Position numbers and translations under genes: made by a program | In this document: positions 9,666 through 19,997 of the stretch, piece after piece | Layout of the letters: each line of letters starts with the position of its first letter | How positions within the stretch are numbered: position 1 is the first letter of the stretch | Notes under the pieces: generated by a model | Databases searched by the model: none | Seen by the model: only the letters and a program-made list of their open reading frames with translations | What the model was told of the DNA's origin: nothing | Source: Levilactobacillus zymae | GTDB taxonomy: Bacteria > Bacillota > Bacilli > Lactobacillales > Lactobacillaceae | Assembly (NCBI RefSeq): GCF_032190635.1 | Contig: NZ_JAVLAS010000001.1 | Coordinates: 806,001 to 870,000 of the forward strand | Length of the DNA: 64,000 nt | Direction: 5' to 3'

Positions 9666-10514
9666 ATGATTAGTATTGGGTTAACAACCTGGACGGAACA
9701 TCCCGCTTTGATTGGCGGTGAAGACCGACCGGTGACCCTCACCGAATACGCGGGGCACCTGCCACTGGTCGAATTGGACACGCCATTTTACGGGATTCCC
9801 CGCACCAGCACGGTAGCCAATTGGCAGGCCACGGTACTGGACGGCTTTCAGTTTATTTTGAAGGCCAATCAGGTCATGACCACCCACGGCCAACGTCAGC
9901 ACCCGGTAACTGCTGAAGAGGTCCAAACGACCTTTACGCATTACCGTGAGATGGTGGCGCCGTTGGTGGCACGGCAGCAATTACAAACGATTTTATTGCA
10001 GTTTCCACCGTACTTTAATCGCACCACGGCCAACATTGAATATCTGCGGCAGGTTCGGTTAGCCCTGGGCGACCTGCCACTGGCCGTGGAGTTTCGTAGC
10101 CCTAGCTGGTTCGCCACGCCGGGGTTGACGACCGACGTGATGGCGTACCTGCAGTCGCTTAAACTGACTAACGTGGTGACCGACGAACCCCACAATTTAA
10201 ACGATGGGATTCCGTTAGTGCCCACGGTGACCACCCCGCAACTGGCGGTGGTGCGACTGCACGGTCGTAACGCGCAGGGCTGGTTCAATCAGGGTGCTAA
10301 CTGGCGCAAGACCCGGACGCTGTACAAATACAGTGAAGACGAACTTCAGACAATTGCGACGCTGGTGCGGCAGTTGGCCGCGCAGGCGCAAAACGTCAGC
10401 GTGATCTTCAATAACAACTCCGGGCGCGATGCCGCCCCGAACGCCTTACGGTTAAGGGAAATCTTGAACCTGCACTGGACCAATTTGGCCCCACAACAAT
10501 TGGACTTATTTTAA
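9666..10514 (+). CDS. DUF72 family protein
   Basis: The 282-residue protein is a DUF72 (YecE-like) member, a TIM-barrel family whose biochemical role is unknown. Visible family marks are an N-terminal strand with GLTTWTEHP, VELDTPFYGIP, then FILKANQVMT, LLQFPPYF, AVEFRSPSW and VRLHGRN, followed by IFNNNSG near the C-terminus. The start is the ATG at 9666 behind AAGGGGGGAA. An ATG seven bases earlier opens a four-codon frame only. It is separated from the preceding gene by 130 bases that include a diverged copy of the GCGCTTCCGG intergenic motif, and it ends at its own hairpin. Confidence 0.85.
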   Translation: MISIGLTTWTEHPALIGGEDRPVTLTEYAGHLPLVELDTPFYGIPRTSTVANWQATVLDGFQFILKANQVMTTHGQRQHPVTAEEVQTTFTHYREMVAPLVARQQLQTILLQFPPYFNRTTANIEYLRQVRLALGDLPLAVEFRSPSWFATPGLTTDVMAYLQSLKLTNVVTDEPHNLNDGIPLVPTVTTPQLAVVRLHGRNAQGWFNQGANWRKTRTLYKYSEDELQTIATLVRQLAAQAQNVSVIFNNNSGRDAAPNALRLREILNLHWTNLAPQQLDLF

Positions 10515-10529
10515 GGTCACACCAGATAA

Positions 10530-10568
10530 GAAATCCCCGGCCACAGCTATGGCTTGACCGGGGATTAT
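10530..10568 (+). terminator. hairpin after the DUF72 gene
   Basis: AATCCCCGG (10532-10540) pairs with CCGGGGATT (10558-10566). The T-run is poor, so it may be a weak terminator. It abuts the metG promoter. Confidence 0.55.
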
Positions 10569-10576
10569 GCTATACT
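10568..10576 (+). promoter_or_regulatory. extended -10 promoter of metG
   Basis: TGC followed by TATACT (10571-10576) is an extended -10 element. No good -35 lies 17 bases upstream. It sits 72 bases before the metG start. Confidence 0.6.
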
Positions 10577-10582
10577 AAATGA

Positions 10583-12682
<2,100 letters not shown>

Positions 12683-12692
12683 CGTCAAGCAC

Positions 12693-12734
12693 AACGCGGG
12701 CGGCGAATCGAAAGACGCCGGCCCGCGTTTTTTT
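12693..12734 (+). terminator. metG terminator
   Basis: AACGCGGGC.GGCG pairs with CGCC.GGCCCGCGTT, and seven T residues follow. The stem is strong and GC-rich. Confidence 0.88.
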
Positions 12735-12882
12735 GAGTGTTAGATTTGGCAAAACTGGGTTGCTGATAGCCGTTGAGACGGCCATCAAAAACGAGTGGTT
12801 CGGGTGCTAGAAATTAAAAACGACTATTTACAGCCTGTAGGCGACCAGTTTAGCCCAGCGTTTCATGCAAAGGAGAGTATCC

Positions 12883-13659
12883 ATGCAAATCTATGATTCA
12901 CATACCCATTTAAACAGTGAAGAATTTATTACCGACGTGCCCAAGTATTTGCAGCGCGCCGCCGACTTGGGCGTCACCAAGATGACCATCGTGGGGTCCA
13001 ACACCCAGTTGAATACCGCCGCCATCAAATTGGCCCACCAGTATCCTGAATTGGTGGCCGCAGTAGGGTGGCATCCCGAGGATTCCAAGAACTACACGCC
13101 GGCCAAGGAAGCCGAACTGGAAAGCCAGTTGGCCGACGACCGCGTGCGGGCGTTGGGAGAAATCGGGTTGGACTACCACTGGGATACGTCCCCACAGGAC
13201 ACCCAACGCAAGGTCTTTGCCCGCCAAATTGCGATTGCCAAGGAGGTCGGCAAGCCCATCGTGGTCCACAACCGTGACGCCTTTGCCGATACTTACCGGA
13301 TCATCAAAGAAGCCGGGATCCAAGACATCGGTGGGGTCATGCACAGCTTTAACGGTGATCCCGAATGGTTGAAGAAGTTTCTGGACTTAGGGATGCACAT
13401 CTCCTATTCCGGGGTGGCGAGTTTCAAGAACGCCCACGAGGTCCACGATTCTGTGCGGGCGACGCCACTCGACGTGATGATGGTCGAGACCGATGCACCG
13501 TACCTGACGCCGGAACCCCATCGTGGCGAACAGAACGAGCCGGGCTTTACCCGCTACACGGTCGAAGCCATCGCCAAGGAACGCGACACCACGCCGGACG
13601 AGATTGCCGCGGCGACCTACCACAACGCAGAGGAGTTTTACCATATTGAAAAAGATTAA
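12883..13659 (+). CDS. tatD: TatD-family metal-dependent hydrolase/DNase
   Basis: TatD proteins are TIM-barrel metallohydrolases with 3'-5' exonuclease activity on DNA. The protein has 258 residues. Metal ligands are visible as HTH at 7-9 (YDSHTHLN), Glu in EIGLDYHW, His in VVHNRDA and MHSFNG, and Asp in ETDAPYLTPEP. The start is the ATG at 12883 after AAGGAGAG. An in-frame ATG at 12865 lies upstream of that ribosome site and is rejected. The 3' end overlaps rnmV by 14 bases, so translation is coupled. The metG-tatD-rnmV-rsmA order is conserved across Firmicutes. Confidence 0.95.
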   Translation: MQIYDSHTHLNSEEFITDVPKYLQRAADLGVTKMTIVGSNTQLNTAAIKLAHQYPELVAAVGWHPEDSKNYTPAKEAELESQLADDRVRALGEIGLDYHWDTSPQDTQRKVFARQIAIAKEVGKPIVVHNRDAFADTYRIIKEAGIQDIGGVMHSFNGDPEWLKKFLDLGMHISYSGVASFKNAHEVHDSVRATPLDVMMVETDAPYLTPEPHRGEQNEPGFTRYTVEAIAKERDTTPDEIAAATYHNAEEFYHIEKD

Positions 13660-14221
13660 AGAAGTGCTGGTGGTTGAGGGTAAGGACGACACCAAGGCCA
13701 TCAACCGCGCGGTCAACGCCGATACCATCGAAACTCGCGGGTCCGCGATTGACGAGGACACCTTGGCGTTGATTGAAAAGTTGGCCGACCAGCGTGGCGT
13801 GATCATCTTCACCGACCCGGACTTTTCCGGGGAGAAGATCCGCAAGATTGTAGCCGAGGCCGTTCCCAACGCTAAGCACGCCTTTCTGCCTAAAAAAGAA
13901 GGCCGTCCGGACAAGGCGGGCGGGTCGTTGGGCGTGGAACACGCCACGCCGGACGCGATTCGCGCGGCCCTCGACCACGTCTATACCGAGACCGACGCCG
14001 CCCCGGAACTGATCACCCACGCCGATCTGATGGCGGCGGGCTTGATTGGGGGCGCGGGTGCTAAGCAACGCCGCGAACAACTGGGTGAACTGCTGCAGAT
14101 TGGGTACGTCAACGGCAAGCAGTTGGAGAAACGCTTACGGATGTTTGGTATCCAACCGGCGACGTTTGCCCACGCCATCGCGCAATTGAACGCAACATCG
14201 AAGGAGGAATTTCATGAATAA
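13646..14221 (+). CDS. rnmV: ribonuclease M5
   Basis: RNase M5 completes maturation of 5S rRNA by cutting precursor on both strands of a helix, with ribosomal protein L18 as cofactor. The protein has 191 residues. A Toprim domain opens the protein: VVEGKDDT with the catalytic Glu, and TDPDFSG with the DxD-type acidic pair. The start is taken as the TTG at 13646, giving the family N-terminus (M)[19 protein letters not shown] at 13631-13635 precedes it. The longer open frame upstream overlaps tatD and has no family similarity. It overlaps tatD by 14 bases and rsmA by 8 bases. Confidence 0.93.
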   Translation: MKKIKEVLVVEGKDDTKAINRAVNADTIETRGSAIDEDTLALIEKLADQRGVIIFTDPDFSGEKIRKIVAEAVPNAKHAFLPKKEGRPDKAGGSLGVEHATPDAIRAALDHVYTETDAAPELITHADLMAAGLIGGAGAKQRREQLGELLQIGYVNGKQLEKRLRMFGIQPATFAHAIAQLNATSKEEFHE

Positions 14222-15104
14222 CGACGTGCCAGAAATTGGCTCCCCGGCCCGGACCAAGGCCATCCTGAACCGTTACCGGTTAGTGGCCAAGAAGAGCTTG
14301 GGCCAAAACTTCTTGTCGGACCTGAATATTTTACGTAACATCGTCAGTGCGGCCGACGTGACCGACAACGATAACGTCATCGAAATTGGTCCCGGGATTG
14401 GGGCGCTGACCGAACAGCTTGCGCGGCGGGCACGGCGGGTCGTGGCGTTCGAAATCGACGAAAACCTTTTGCCGGTCCTCGATGACACCCTGATGCCCTA
14501 CGATAACGTAAAGATCATCAACCAGGATATTTTAAAGGCCAACCTGCCCGAGGTGATTCACAATGAGTTTGAACCGGGGCACCCCATTAAACTGGTTGCC
14601 AACCTGCCATACTACATCACCACACCGATCCTGATGGGTGTGCTGAAGAGTAACGTGACCTTCGATCAGATTGTCGTGATGATGCAGGCGGAAGTGGCCG
14701 ACCGGTTAGTGGCGGTGCCTGGAACCAAGGCTTACGGGTCCTTGTCCGTTGTGATGCAGTATCGGGCCCACGTCGAGGTGGCGTTTAACGTGCCCCGGAC
14801 GGCGTTTATTCCCCAACCTAACGTCGATTCGGCCATCATTCGGCTGACGCCCCGGGAGCCCTTACCCGTGGAGCCCTACAGTGATCAAGCGCTTTACGGG
14901 TTCGTGAAGGGCTGCTTCGCTCACCGGCGCAAGTCGTTGTGGAACAACCTACAAGGGATTTTTGGCAAGCAGCCCGAGGTGCGGGACCGCATTGAAGCCG
15001 TGCTGAACCAAGTCGATATCTCGCGTCAACTGCGGCCCGAACGATTAACGTTGATTAATTTTATTGAATTGGTGAATGCTTTTCACGCTGACGGGTTGAT
15101 GTAA
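14214..15104 (+). CDS. rsmA: 16S rRNA (adenine1518/1519-N6)-dimethyltransferase
   Basis: The enzyme, also called KsgA, dimethylates two adjacent adenines in helix 45 of 16S rRNA using S-adenosylmethionine late in 30S assembly. It has 296 residues. Visible motifs are [11 protein letters not shown], the SAM-binding loop [13 protein letters not shown] and the catalytic [10 protein letters not shown] (motif IV). [14 protein letters not shown] is in the second half. The start is the ATG at 14214 after GAAGGAGG, overlapping the rnmV stop by 8 bases. Pairing with an RNase for 5S rRNA makes this a small rRNA maturation operon. Confidence 0.97.
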   Translation: MNNDVPEIGSPARTKAILNRYRLVAKKSLGQNFLSDLNILRNIVSAADVTDNDNVIEIGPGIGALTEQLARRARRVVAFEIDENLLPVLDDTLMPYDNVKIINQDILKANLPEVIHNEFEPGHPIKLVANLPYYITTPILMGVLKSNVTFDQIVVMMQAEVADRLVAVPGTKAYGSLSVVMQYRAHVEVAFNVPRTAFIPQPNVDSAIIRLTPREPLPVEPYSDQALYGFVKGCFAHRRKSLWNNLQGIFGKQPEVRDRIEAVLNQVDISRQLRPERLTLINFIELVNAFHADGLM

Positions 15105-15124
15105 CCCTTACCATTGGCTGATTC

Positions 15125-15153
15125 TTGCGCTTGTTAACCCGTTGTGGTATAAT
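15125..15153 (+). promoter_or_regulatory. promoter of veg
   Basis: TTGCGC (15125-15130), a 17-base spacer and a perfect TATAAT (15148-15153) preceded by TGTGG. It lies 50 bases before the Veg start. Confidence 0.75.
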
Positions 15154-15202
15154 TTGCATTTCTTGTGAAACTATGGTATCATGTTTCACAGAGGTGAAGT
15201 GC

Positions 15203-15439
15203 ATGCCAACAAGTTTAGCGAACATTAAGAACAAACTGGATGGGCGTATTGGCGAAAAATTGATGGTCATCGCTCAAGCTGGTCGAAAGAAAACAACCGA
15301 ACGGCATGGAATTCTCCGGGAGACCTACCCCGCCGTTTTCGTGGTAGATCTTGACCAGAATGAAAATTCATTCGAACGGGTTTCTTACAGCTATACCGAT
15401 ATTTTAACCAAAAACATCGAAGTTGATTTCGATGAATAA
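15203..15439 (+). CDS. veg: Veg family protein
   Basis: Veg is a small, very highly transcribed protein of Firmicutes. In Bacillus subtilis it has been linked to stimulation of biofilm matrix expression. The protein has 78 residues. The family pattern is clear: an N-terminal SLANIKNKLDGRIGEKL, then ARKKTTERHGILRETYPAVFVV-type text (here AGRKKTTERHGILRETYPAV) and a C-terminal SYSYTDILTKNIEVDF. The start is the ATG at 15203 after GAGGTGA. It sits between rsmA and ispE, the usual Firmicute neighbourhood. It has its own strong promoter. Confidence 0.94.
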   Translation: MPTSLANIKNKLDGRIGEKLMVIAQAGRKKTTERHGILRETYPAVFVVDLDQNENSFERVSYSYTDILTKNIEVDFDE

Positions 15440-15440
15440 T

Positions 15441-15468
15441 AATTGGGCCGGATAAGGCCTTTTTATTT
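15441..15468 (+). terminator. weak terminator after veg
   Basis: A short GGGCC / GGCCT stem is followed by TTTTTATTTT. The stem is only about five pairs, so readthrough into ispE is likely. Confidence 0.5.
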
Positions 15469-15483
15469 TGCACTTTTCCATAG

Positions 15484-15489
15484 TATAAT
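15484..15489 (+). promoter_or_regulatory. -10 element upstream of ispE
   Basis: A perfect TATAAT occurs 63 bases before ispE. The best -35 candidate at 17-base spacing (TTTTAT) is poor; TTGCAC (15468-15473) is too close. Confidence 0.45.
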
Positions 15490-15551
15490 GGGCTTAATTA
15501 CATTCAGAACAACGGTAGAGCGGCAAGCCTACCAGGAATTCAGGTGAGCTC

Positions 15552-16406
15552 ATGCAACTGATTGAAAAGGCACCGGCCAAGATAAATCTCGGGCTCGACA
15601 CCCCATACCATCATCAGGATGGCATGGAGGAGTGGAACATGGTGATGACGTCGGTCGATCTGGCGGACTACGTCGAGATCCAAACGTTAACCCACCATAA
15701 GCGGATTCGCGTGGCGTCGGATAGTGGTTTTTTACCCAACGATCAGCGTAACTTGGCCTTTCAAGCGGCCCACTTACTGCAAACCCAATTTCAGGTCAAG
15801 CAGGGGGTCAACATTCGTATCAAGAAAAACATTCCGGTTGCCGCCGGTCTGGGCGGGGGGTCGTCCGATGCAGCCGCCGTCTTACGGGGGTTAAATCAGC
15901 TCTGGAATCTGGGCCTGTCGTGGCAGGAACTGGCTAAGCTGGGCCTGCAGATTGATTCGGACGTGCCGTACTGTGTGTACGGACGAACGGCCCACGTGCG
16001 CGGTCGTGGGGAACGAATTACGCCGTTATCGAAACTTCCGGCGGCTTGGGTGGTTTTGGCCAAGCCTAAGGTGAGCGTTTCGACACCCAGTATTCTGCAG
16101 CACATTCGCTACGATGATTTAGATCATCCGGACATTGACGCGTTATTGCGGGGCATTCGCGAGCAAGATATTGCCGCGATGTGTGCGGTGATGGGGAACG
16201 TCTTGGAACCGCTCACGGCGACTCGGCATCCCGAAATTACGCAGTTGAAACGGCAGATGATGAAGTTTGGCGCGGATGCCGCGCAGATGAGCGGAACTGG
16301 GCCCACGGTCTTTGGCTTGTGTAGCAAGCAATCGCGTGCCCAGCGCGTCTTTAACGGCATGAAGGGCTTTTGCCGTGAGGTGTATTTGGTCCGGCCGTTA
16401 CCTTAG
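15552..16406 (+). CDS. ispE: 4-diphosphocytidyl-2-C-methyl-D-erythritol kinase
   Basis: IspE is a GHMP kinase that phosphorylates CDP-methylerythritol in the MEP isoprenoid pathway. The protein has 284 residues. Motifs are the N-terminal KAPAKINLGL, the ATP-binding PVAAGLGGGSSDAAA (about 97-111) and the third motif MSGTGPTVFGL near 253. The start is the ATG at 15552 after GGTGAGCTC, a modest ribosome site. Its position after veg is conserved in Firmicutes. It is odd next to a mevalonate-pathway gene (mvaA) in the same genome. Many lactobacilli keep ispE as the only MEP gene, so its true substrate may differ. Confidence 0.93.
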   Translation: MQLIEKAPAKINLGLDTPYHHQDGMEEWNMVMTSVDLADYVEIQTLTHHKRIRVASDSGFLPNDQRNLAFQAAHLLQTQFQVKQGVNIRIKKNIPVAAGLGGGSSDAAAVLRGLNQLWNLGLSWQELAKLGLQIDSDVPYCVYGRTAHVRGRGERITPLSKLPAAWVVLAKPKVSVSTPSILQHIRYDDLDHPDIDALLRGIREQDIAAMCAVMGNVLEPLTATRHPEITQLKRQMMKFGADAAQMSGTGPTVFGLCSKQSRAQRVFNGMKGFCREVYLVRPLP

Positions 16407-16415
16407 CATGATGTG

Positions 16416-16467
16416 AAAAGACTCAGCGGGTTCTCTAATTATCTGGAGAGTTGTTGGGTCCTTTTTT
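16416..16467 (+). terminator. ispE terminator
   Basis: An imperfect hairpin (AGACT...TTCTCT / GGAGAG...GGGTCC) is followed by six T residues. It ends just before the insertion sequence. Confidence 0.6.
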
Positions 16468-16522
16468 GGTTGGATAGAAATTTCGGTTCTATGTCAACTG
16501 TTGTTGGTAATTCCATTTATAA

Positions 16523-16558
16523 AATTGTCTAATCCTTTGAGATTAGGCAATTTTTTTT
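16523..16558. terminator. bidirectional terminator at the transposase 3' end
   Basis: AATTGTCTAATC pairs with GATTAGGCAATT, with T-runs on both sides. It overlaps the last codons of the transposase gene. Confidence 0.75.
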
Positions 16559-17803
16559 GAGCCCAAATGCCAGATGAATCCTTAATCTAAAGCTTGTGAA
16601 ACAGCCAAAGCCGTACGCAACTCGCTTTATTACCTTGATTTTGTTATTAATACCCTCCATTGGACCATTTGAGAATTCATATCTCAATGCATTATCAACC
16701 GATTCTCGGTTCTCAACCAGTGCGTTCAACGCCTTCGTCATTTCTTCTGAGCCATTGTCTTTTCCGTCTAGAACTGTTTCTAGTCGAGCGATGTCACGGT
16801 ACCTAACGGCACTCATGACCGTCTGTAACTGGTTATATGCTTCGCGTAATTCTTCGTTGATATCAAGAAGATATTCGACTACGCTATTCTCAGTTTGGCT
16901 TCCAGGAATGTTAGTGTAATTAGAGTACTTCTTTAAGTCCAACTTCTCGTTGGGCTTAAAGAACAGTCGCCAGTAACGCTTTAAAGCCTTATATTTCATG
17001 TTTGAAGGCGCATAGGATTTCATGATACGAATCCTTACTCGAGTGAATCCCCGCATCACGGAGTTAACGATGTGGAACCGATCGGTTACCACAATCGCAT
17101 TTGGAAAAATAGATTCAGCTAGTTTGGGATAAGTGTAGTTCATATCTGTCACAATGACTTTGACGCTTTCTCTAGCTTTCTTCGTATAACGTTTAAAGTA
17201 ATTCTCCAAATCATAGAGTGTCCGCGATTCCAGAATGTCCAAGAATTCACACCGAATACCATCCATAAATACAAAGCTCATGGATCCCTTTGCGTCTTTG
17301 GTAGACTTGACCTCATCCATGTTAATTACAGCCGGTAACCAGTCAAAACGCGTTTTGACGTTGCCCTGATAGCTTCTCATGATTCGCAGGACCGTTGTAC
17401 TTGAGATGCTTAATTCGGTAGCGACATGACGCATCGAAACTGTTTCACTTAATTTTAGAAAACAGGCAAGTTTGCTTGTGTTAGAGATGGTGTGGTTTCG
17501 TTGAACTAGTGGTGTTTCCGCAAGAAAGTATTGTAGGCAGTGCTTACACTTGAAGTCCCGCTTTTTAAGATGAAGCTGGACATCCCGTTCGGCAGTTCGA
17601 GGCAATTTAACATTGGCCCAGCGCCAGCCATATTTGATAATACTTTTTTGGTTTAAGACACCACATTTGGGGCATGCTTTTGGACGATAGTCCAAAATTG
17701 CCTGCACTTTAAGTGGGCCCATCATTTCCAAGGGGTTCATCACTTTTAACTTTTTGATGTTGGGGTCTTTTATCCCCAGGATAATTTTAGTATCATTAGT
17801 CAT
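16529..17803 (-). CDS. ISL3-family transposase
   Basis: The protein moves the insertion sequence by cutting and joining its ends. It has 424 residues, full length for the family. An N-terminal zinc-binding region is visible (CPKCG near 43 and CKHC near 85), followed by a helix-turn-helix (MRHVATELSISSTTVLRIM). The DDE catalytic core has Asp in VINMDEVK, Asp in IVTDMNYTY and Glu in GPMEGINNKIK. No frameshift or stop interrupts it, so it may be active. Codon use is AT-rich compared with neighbouring genes. It fills nearly the whole element. Confidence 0.95.
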   Translation of the reverse strand: MTNDTKIILGIKDPNIKKLKVMNPLEMMGPLKVQAILDYRPKACPKCGVLNQKSIIKYGWRWANVKLPRTAERDVQLHLKKRDFKCKHCLQYFLAETPLVQRNHTISNTSKLACFLKLSETVSMRHVATELSISSTTVLRIMRSYQGNVKTRFDWLPAVINMDEVKSTKDAKGSMSFVFMDGIRCEFLDILESRTLYDLENYFKRYTKKARESVKVIVTDMNYTYPKLAESIFPNAIVVTDRFHIVNSVMRGFTRVRIRIMKSYAPSNMKYKALKRYWRLFFKPNEKLDLKKYSNYTNIPGSQTENSVVEYLLDINEELREAYNQLQTVMSAVRYRDIARLETVLDGKDNGSEEMTKALNALVENRESVDNALRYEFSNGPMEGINNKIKVIKRVAYGFGCFTSFRLRIHLAFGLKKNCLISKD

Positions 17804-17845
17804 AGGATATAGTCACTTTCTCTTTCTTGAAATGTGGTAGTGGAT

Positions 17846-17876
17846 GGATATAGGTCTGCGACTATATCCCTTTTTT
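17846..17876 (+). terminator. plus-strand hairpin upstream of the transposase gene
   Basis: GGATATAG (17846-17853) pairs perfectly with CTATATCC (17862-17869), and CTTTTTT follows. It is oriented to stop rightward, antisense transcription inside the element. Confidence 0.5.
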
Positions 17877-18052
17877 GTACATTTTTTTACATTCTTTGAT
17901 TATACAAAAATATCCGTTGCCAGTAATCAAATTCATTTGATTACCAACAACAGATATTTTAGAACCAAAATTTCTCGGATATTCCTTGGCAACTCCGCCC
18001 AGTTTCGGGTATGGTAAGAGGTAATTAATCAAGTCCAAAGGAGTGTTCGGTG

Positions 18053-19000
18053 ATGACGACAAAAAAGTGGTTAGGCGTTACAGCGGCGTTAGCAGCAACG
18101 AGTTTGGTTAGCCTAGTGGGGAGTACCCTGGCGGTCTATCAGCTGGGAATGAAGTCTTTCGGCCGCAGCAAGCAGAAGTCTAAGCAGCGCTCGATCGCGG
18201 AGAATACGGCGGCGGATAACGCTTGGTATCTGCAGCAACCCTTGCAGGAGTGGACCCAGACTAGTCAAGACGGCTTGACGTTGCGAGCGTCGTTCATCCC
18301 CGCCGCGGCTCCCAGCGACCGAGTGGCGATCTTGGCGCACGGATTAGGGCATGCGCGTGAACAAATGATTCCTTACGCACGGGTCTTTCATGCGTGGGGC
18401 TACCACGTGTTGATGCCGGACGCTCGCGCCCATGGCGATAGTGCGGGCACGACCATTGGCTATGGGTGGCTGGACCGGCATGACTATCAAGGCTGGATTG
18501 CCCAGGTGATTGACCGTCAGGGGTCTGATGCCCAGATTGTCTTGATGGGGATTTCTATGGGCGCCGCGACCGTGCTCGCAACGGCGGGTGAGAACCTGCC
18601 GGCGAACGTTAAAGCCGTGGTAGCCGATTCGGGATACGCGTCGGTTCTTGCAGAAGGGCGTTATCGGCTCTGGCATAAGTATCACGTACCGGCCACCCCA
18701 ACGATGACGTTGGCCAACCAATACTCGCGTTTAGACGCGGGGTATCGACTTCAGGACGGCGACATTGCCGAACAACTCCGGCACACGGACTTACCGATTC
18801 TCTTCATCCAAGGGGCTAACGATCAGACCGTTCCGATTGAAAATCTGAATATCCTGTACCAGGCTGCGGCCGGGCCGAAGCAACGTTACCGCCATCCTAG
18901 TGCGGGGCACATCGTAACGCGGGCGGCCGATCCAGCGAAGTATGACCAGATTGTGGCGGCGTTTTTGACGCCTTACGTGACGACCGTGACCGAAAAGTGA
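18053..19000 (+). CDS. membrane-anchored alpha/beta hydrolase
   Basis: The 315-residue protein has an alpha/beta-hydrolase fold of the serine-aminopeptidase/BAAT-like type. An N-terminal hydrophobic segment (about 7-30, without a cleavage-type motif) suggests anchoring to the membrane with the enzyme outside. The oxyanion region is LAHGLGHAREQ. The nucleophile elbow GISMGAA carries the catalytic Ser, followed by Asp in QGANDQTVP and His in SAGHIV. The start is the ATG at 18053 after AAAGGAG rather than the GTG at 18050. It has no clear operon partner, since the insertion sequence lies before it and a strong promoter follows. The substrate is unknown. Confidence 0.85.
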   Translation: MTTKKWLGVTAALAATSLVSLVGSTLAVYQLGMKSFGRSKQKSKQRSIAENTAADNAWYLQQPLQEWTQTSQDGLTLRASFIPAAAPSDRVAILAHGLGHAREQMIPYARVFHAWGYHVLMPDARAHGDSAGTTIGYGWLDRHDYQGWIAQVIDRQGSDAQIVLMGISMGAATVLATAGENLPANVKAVVADSGYASVLAEGRYRLWHKYHVPATPTMTLANQYSRLDAGYRLQDGDIAEQLRHTDLPILFIQGANDQTVPIENLNILYQAAAGPKQRYRHPSAGHIVTRAADPAKYDQIVAAFLTPYVTTVTEK

Positions 19001-19054
19001 TTGACAAGCTTTCATTTTTTCGGTAAACTGGTAAATGGTAATAATTATCATTTA
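19001..19054 (+). promoter_or_regulatory. promoter with Zur-like operator for the metal ABC transporter
   Basis: TTGACA (19001-19006), a 17-base spacer and TAAACT (19024-19029) form a strong promoter. A 23-base near-palindrome at 19032-19054 (half-sites TAAATGGTAAT and ATTATCATTTA around a central A) overlaps the expected transcription start. It resembles the Fur-superfamily Zur box of Bacillus, TAAATCGTAAT-n-ATTACGATTTA. A bound repressor would block initiation when metal is plentiful. Confidence 0.82.
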
Positions 19055-19085
19055 CAGAATTCGTAGACAGAAAGCAGGGAAGTTT

Positions 19086-19997
19086 GTGCGACGGTGGGGA
19101 TGGCTAACGGGCCTGATAATCATGGTAATTTTAAGTTTAGGCCTGAGCGGTTGCCAGACCCAGCCAAGGTCTGCGGCAACAGCCAAGGGCATTCGCGTGG
19201 TGGCCTCGCTGAACTTTTACGGTGAAGCGGCGCAGAAGATTCTGGGTGACGCGGGAACGGTTACGGCGGTGATTAATAGTCCCAGTGTTGACCCGGAAAG
19301 CTTTGAACCCGATATCGCGACGGCCAAAAAGGTGGCTCAAGCCAACGTGGTGATTCAAAACGGCTTGGGCTACGACAGCTGGATGCAACGACTGGTGGCC
19401 GCTAATGGGCATAGCGACATTCAGGTGCTCAATCTGGGTAATCTCGTGGGTCAAAAGATGGGCGCGAACCCCCATTTGTGGAGCGATCCCCAGTTGATGA
19501 CCCAGATGACCCACCAATTGGTGCGGCGTTTTAGTCGTTTAGATCCGCAACATGCCGCGGCGTTCAAACGCCGGGGCGCGGCTTACGAACGACAGTTGCA
19601 GGCGTTGCCCCGACTGGCACGTCAGATTCGGCAGCACGCCAATGGTCAGAAAGTGGCCGTTAGTGAACCGGTTTTTAACTTAGCGTTGAGCGCGATGGGT
19701 TACCGGGTAAGCGACGGGCACTTTGCCCAGGCCATCGAGGAAGATAGCGATCCCACCCCGGCCGACATTACTCAGCTGGCGGCGCAGATTCGGCACCACA
19801 AAATTGCGTTTTTTGTGGAAAATACCCAAAATTCCAGCAAGAACGTGACGACCATGGTCCAGCTAGCACGGCGGTATCATGTTCCGGTGGTTCGGGTGAC
19901 TGAAACCAAGCCGGTTCATCAGAGCTATCTGACCTGGATGACCGGCCAGTACCGGCAAGTTCTACGGATTCAACAGGAAGCGAGGAAGCAGTCGTGA
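19086..19997 (+). CDS. metal ABC transporter substrate-binding lipoprotein (ZnuA/AdcA-like)
   Basis: This is an extracellular lipoprotein that captures metal ions and passes them to the permease. It has 303 residues from the GTG at 19086. That start gives a normal signal peptide ending in the lipobox LSGC and is preceded by AGCAGGGAAG. The ATG at 19035 is rejected because it lies inside the operator. The fold is the cluster A-I metal-binding type (NPHLWSDP, DPESFEPD). Two positions that are His in most zinc or manganese binders are Glu here (DPESFEP, SEPVFNLAL), so metal preference is uncertain. The Zur-like box points to zinc. It overlaps the ATPase gene by four bases. Confidence 0.85.
   Translation: MRRWGWLTGLIIMVILSLGLSGCQTQPRSAATAKGIRVVASLNFYGEAAQKILGDAGTVTAVINSPSVDPESFEPDIATAKKVAQANVVIQNGLGYDSWMQRLVAANGHSDIQVLNLGNLVGQKMGANPHLWSDPQLMTQMTHQLVRRFSRLDPQHAAAFKRRGAAYERQLQALPRLARQIRQHANGQKVAVSEPVFNLALSAMGYRVSDGHFAQAIEEDSDPTPADITQLAAQIRHHKIAFFVENTQNSSKNVTTMVQLARRYHVPVVRVTETKPVHQSYLTWMTGQYRQVLRIQQEARKQS

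Larger units (their letters stand above)
16477..17974 (-). mobile_element. complete ISL3-family insertion sequence with target duplication
   Basis: The element runs from 16485 to 17966 (1482 bases). Its ends are inverted repeats beginning GGTTCTA and sharing CTGTTGTTGGTAAT (22 of 27 positions match over the first 27). The flanking 8 bases are GAAATTTC (16477-16484) and AAAATTTC (17967-17974), 7 of 8 identical, which is the ISL3-type 8-bp target duplication. The element is visibly AT-rich against its GC-rich surroundings, a sign of recent transfer. Its right end also holds a hairpin (TAATCAAA / TTTGATTA). It landed in the intergenic space after the ispE terminator, so no gene seems broken. Confidence 0.9.

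Noticed and set aside
19035..19085. Earlier start for the metal-binding lipoprotein at 19035
   Set aside because: It lies within the operator and would place a poorly formed extension before the signal peptide.
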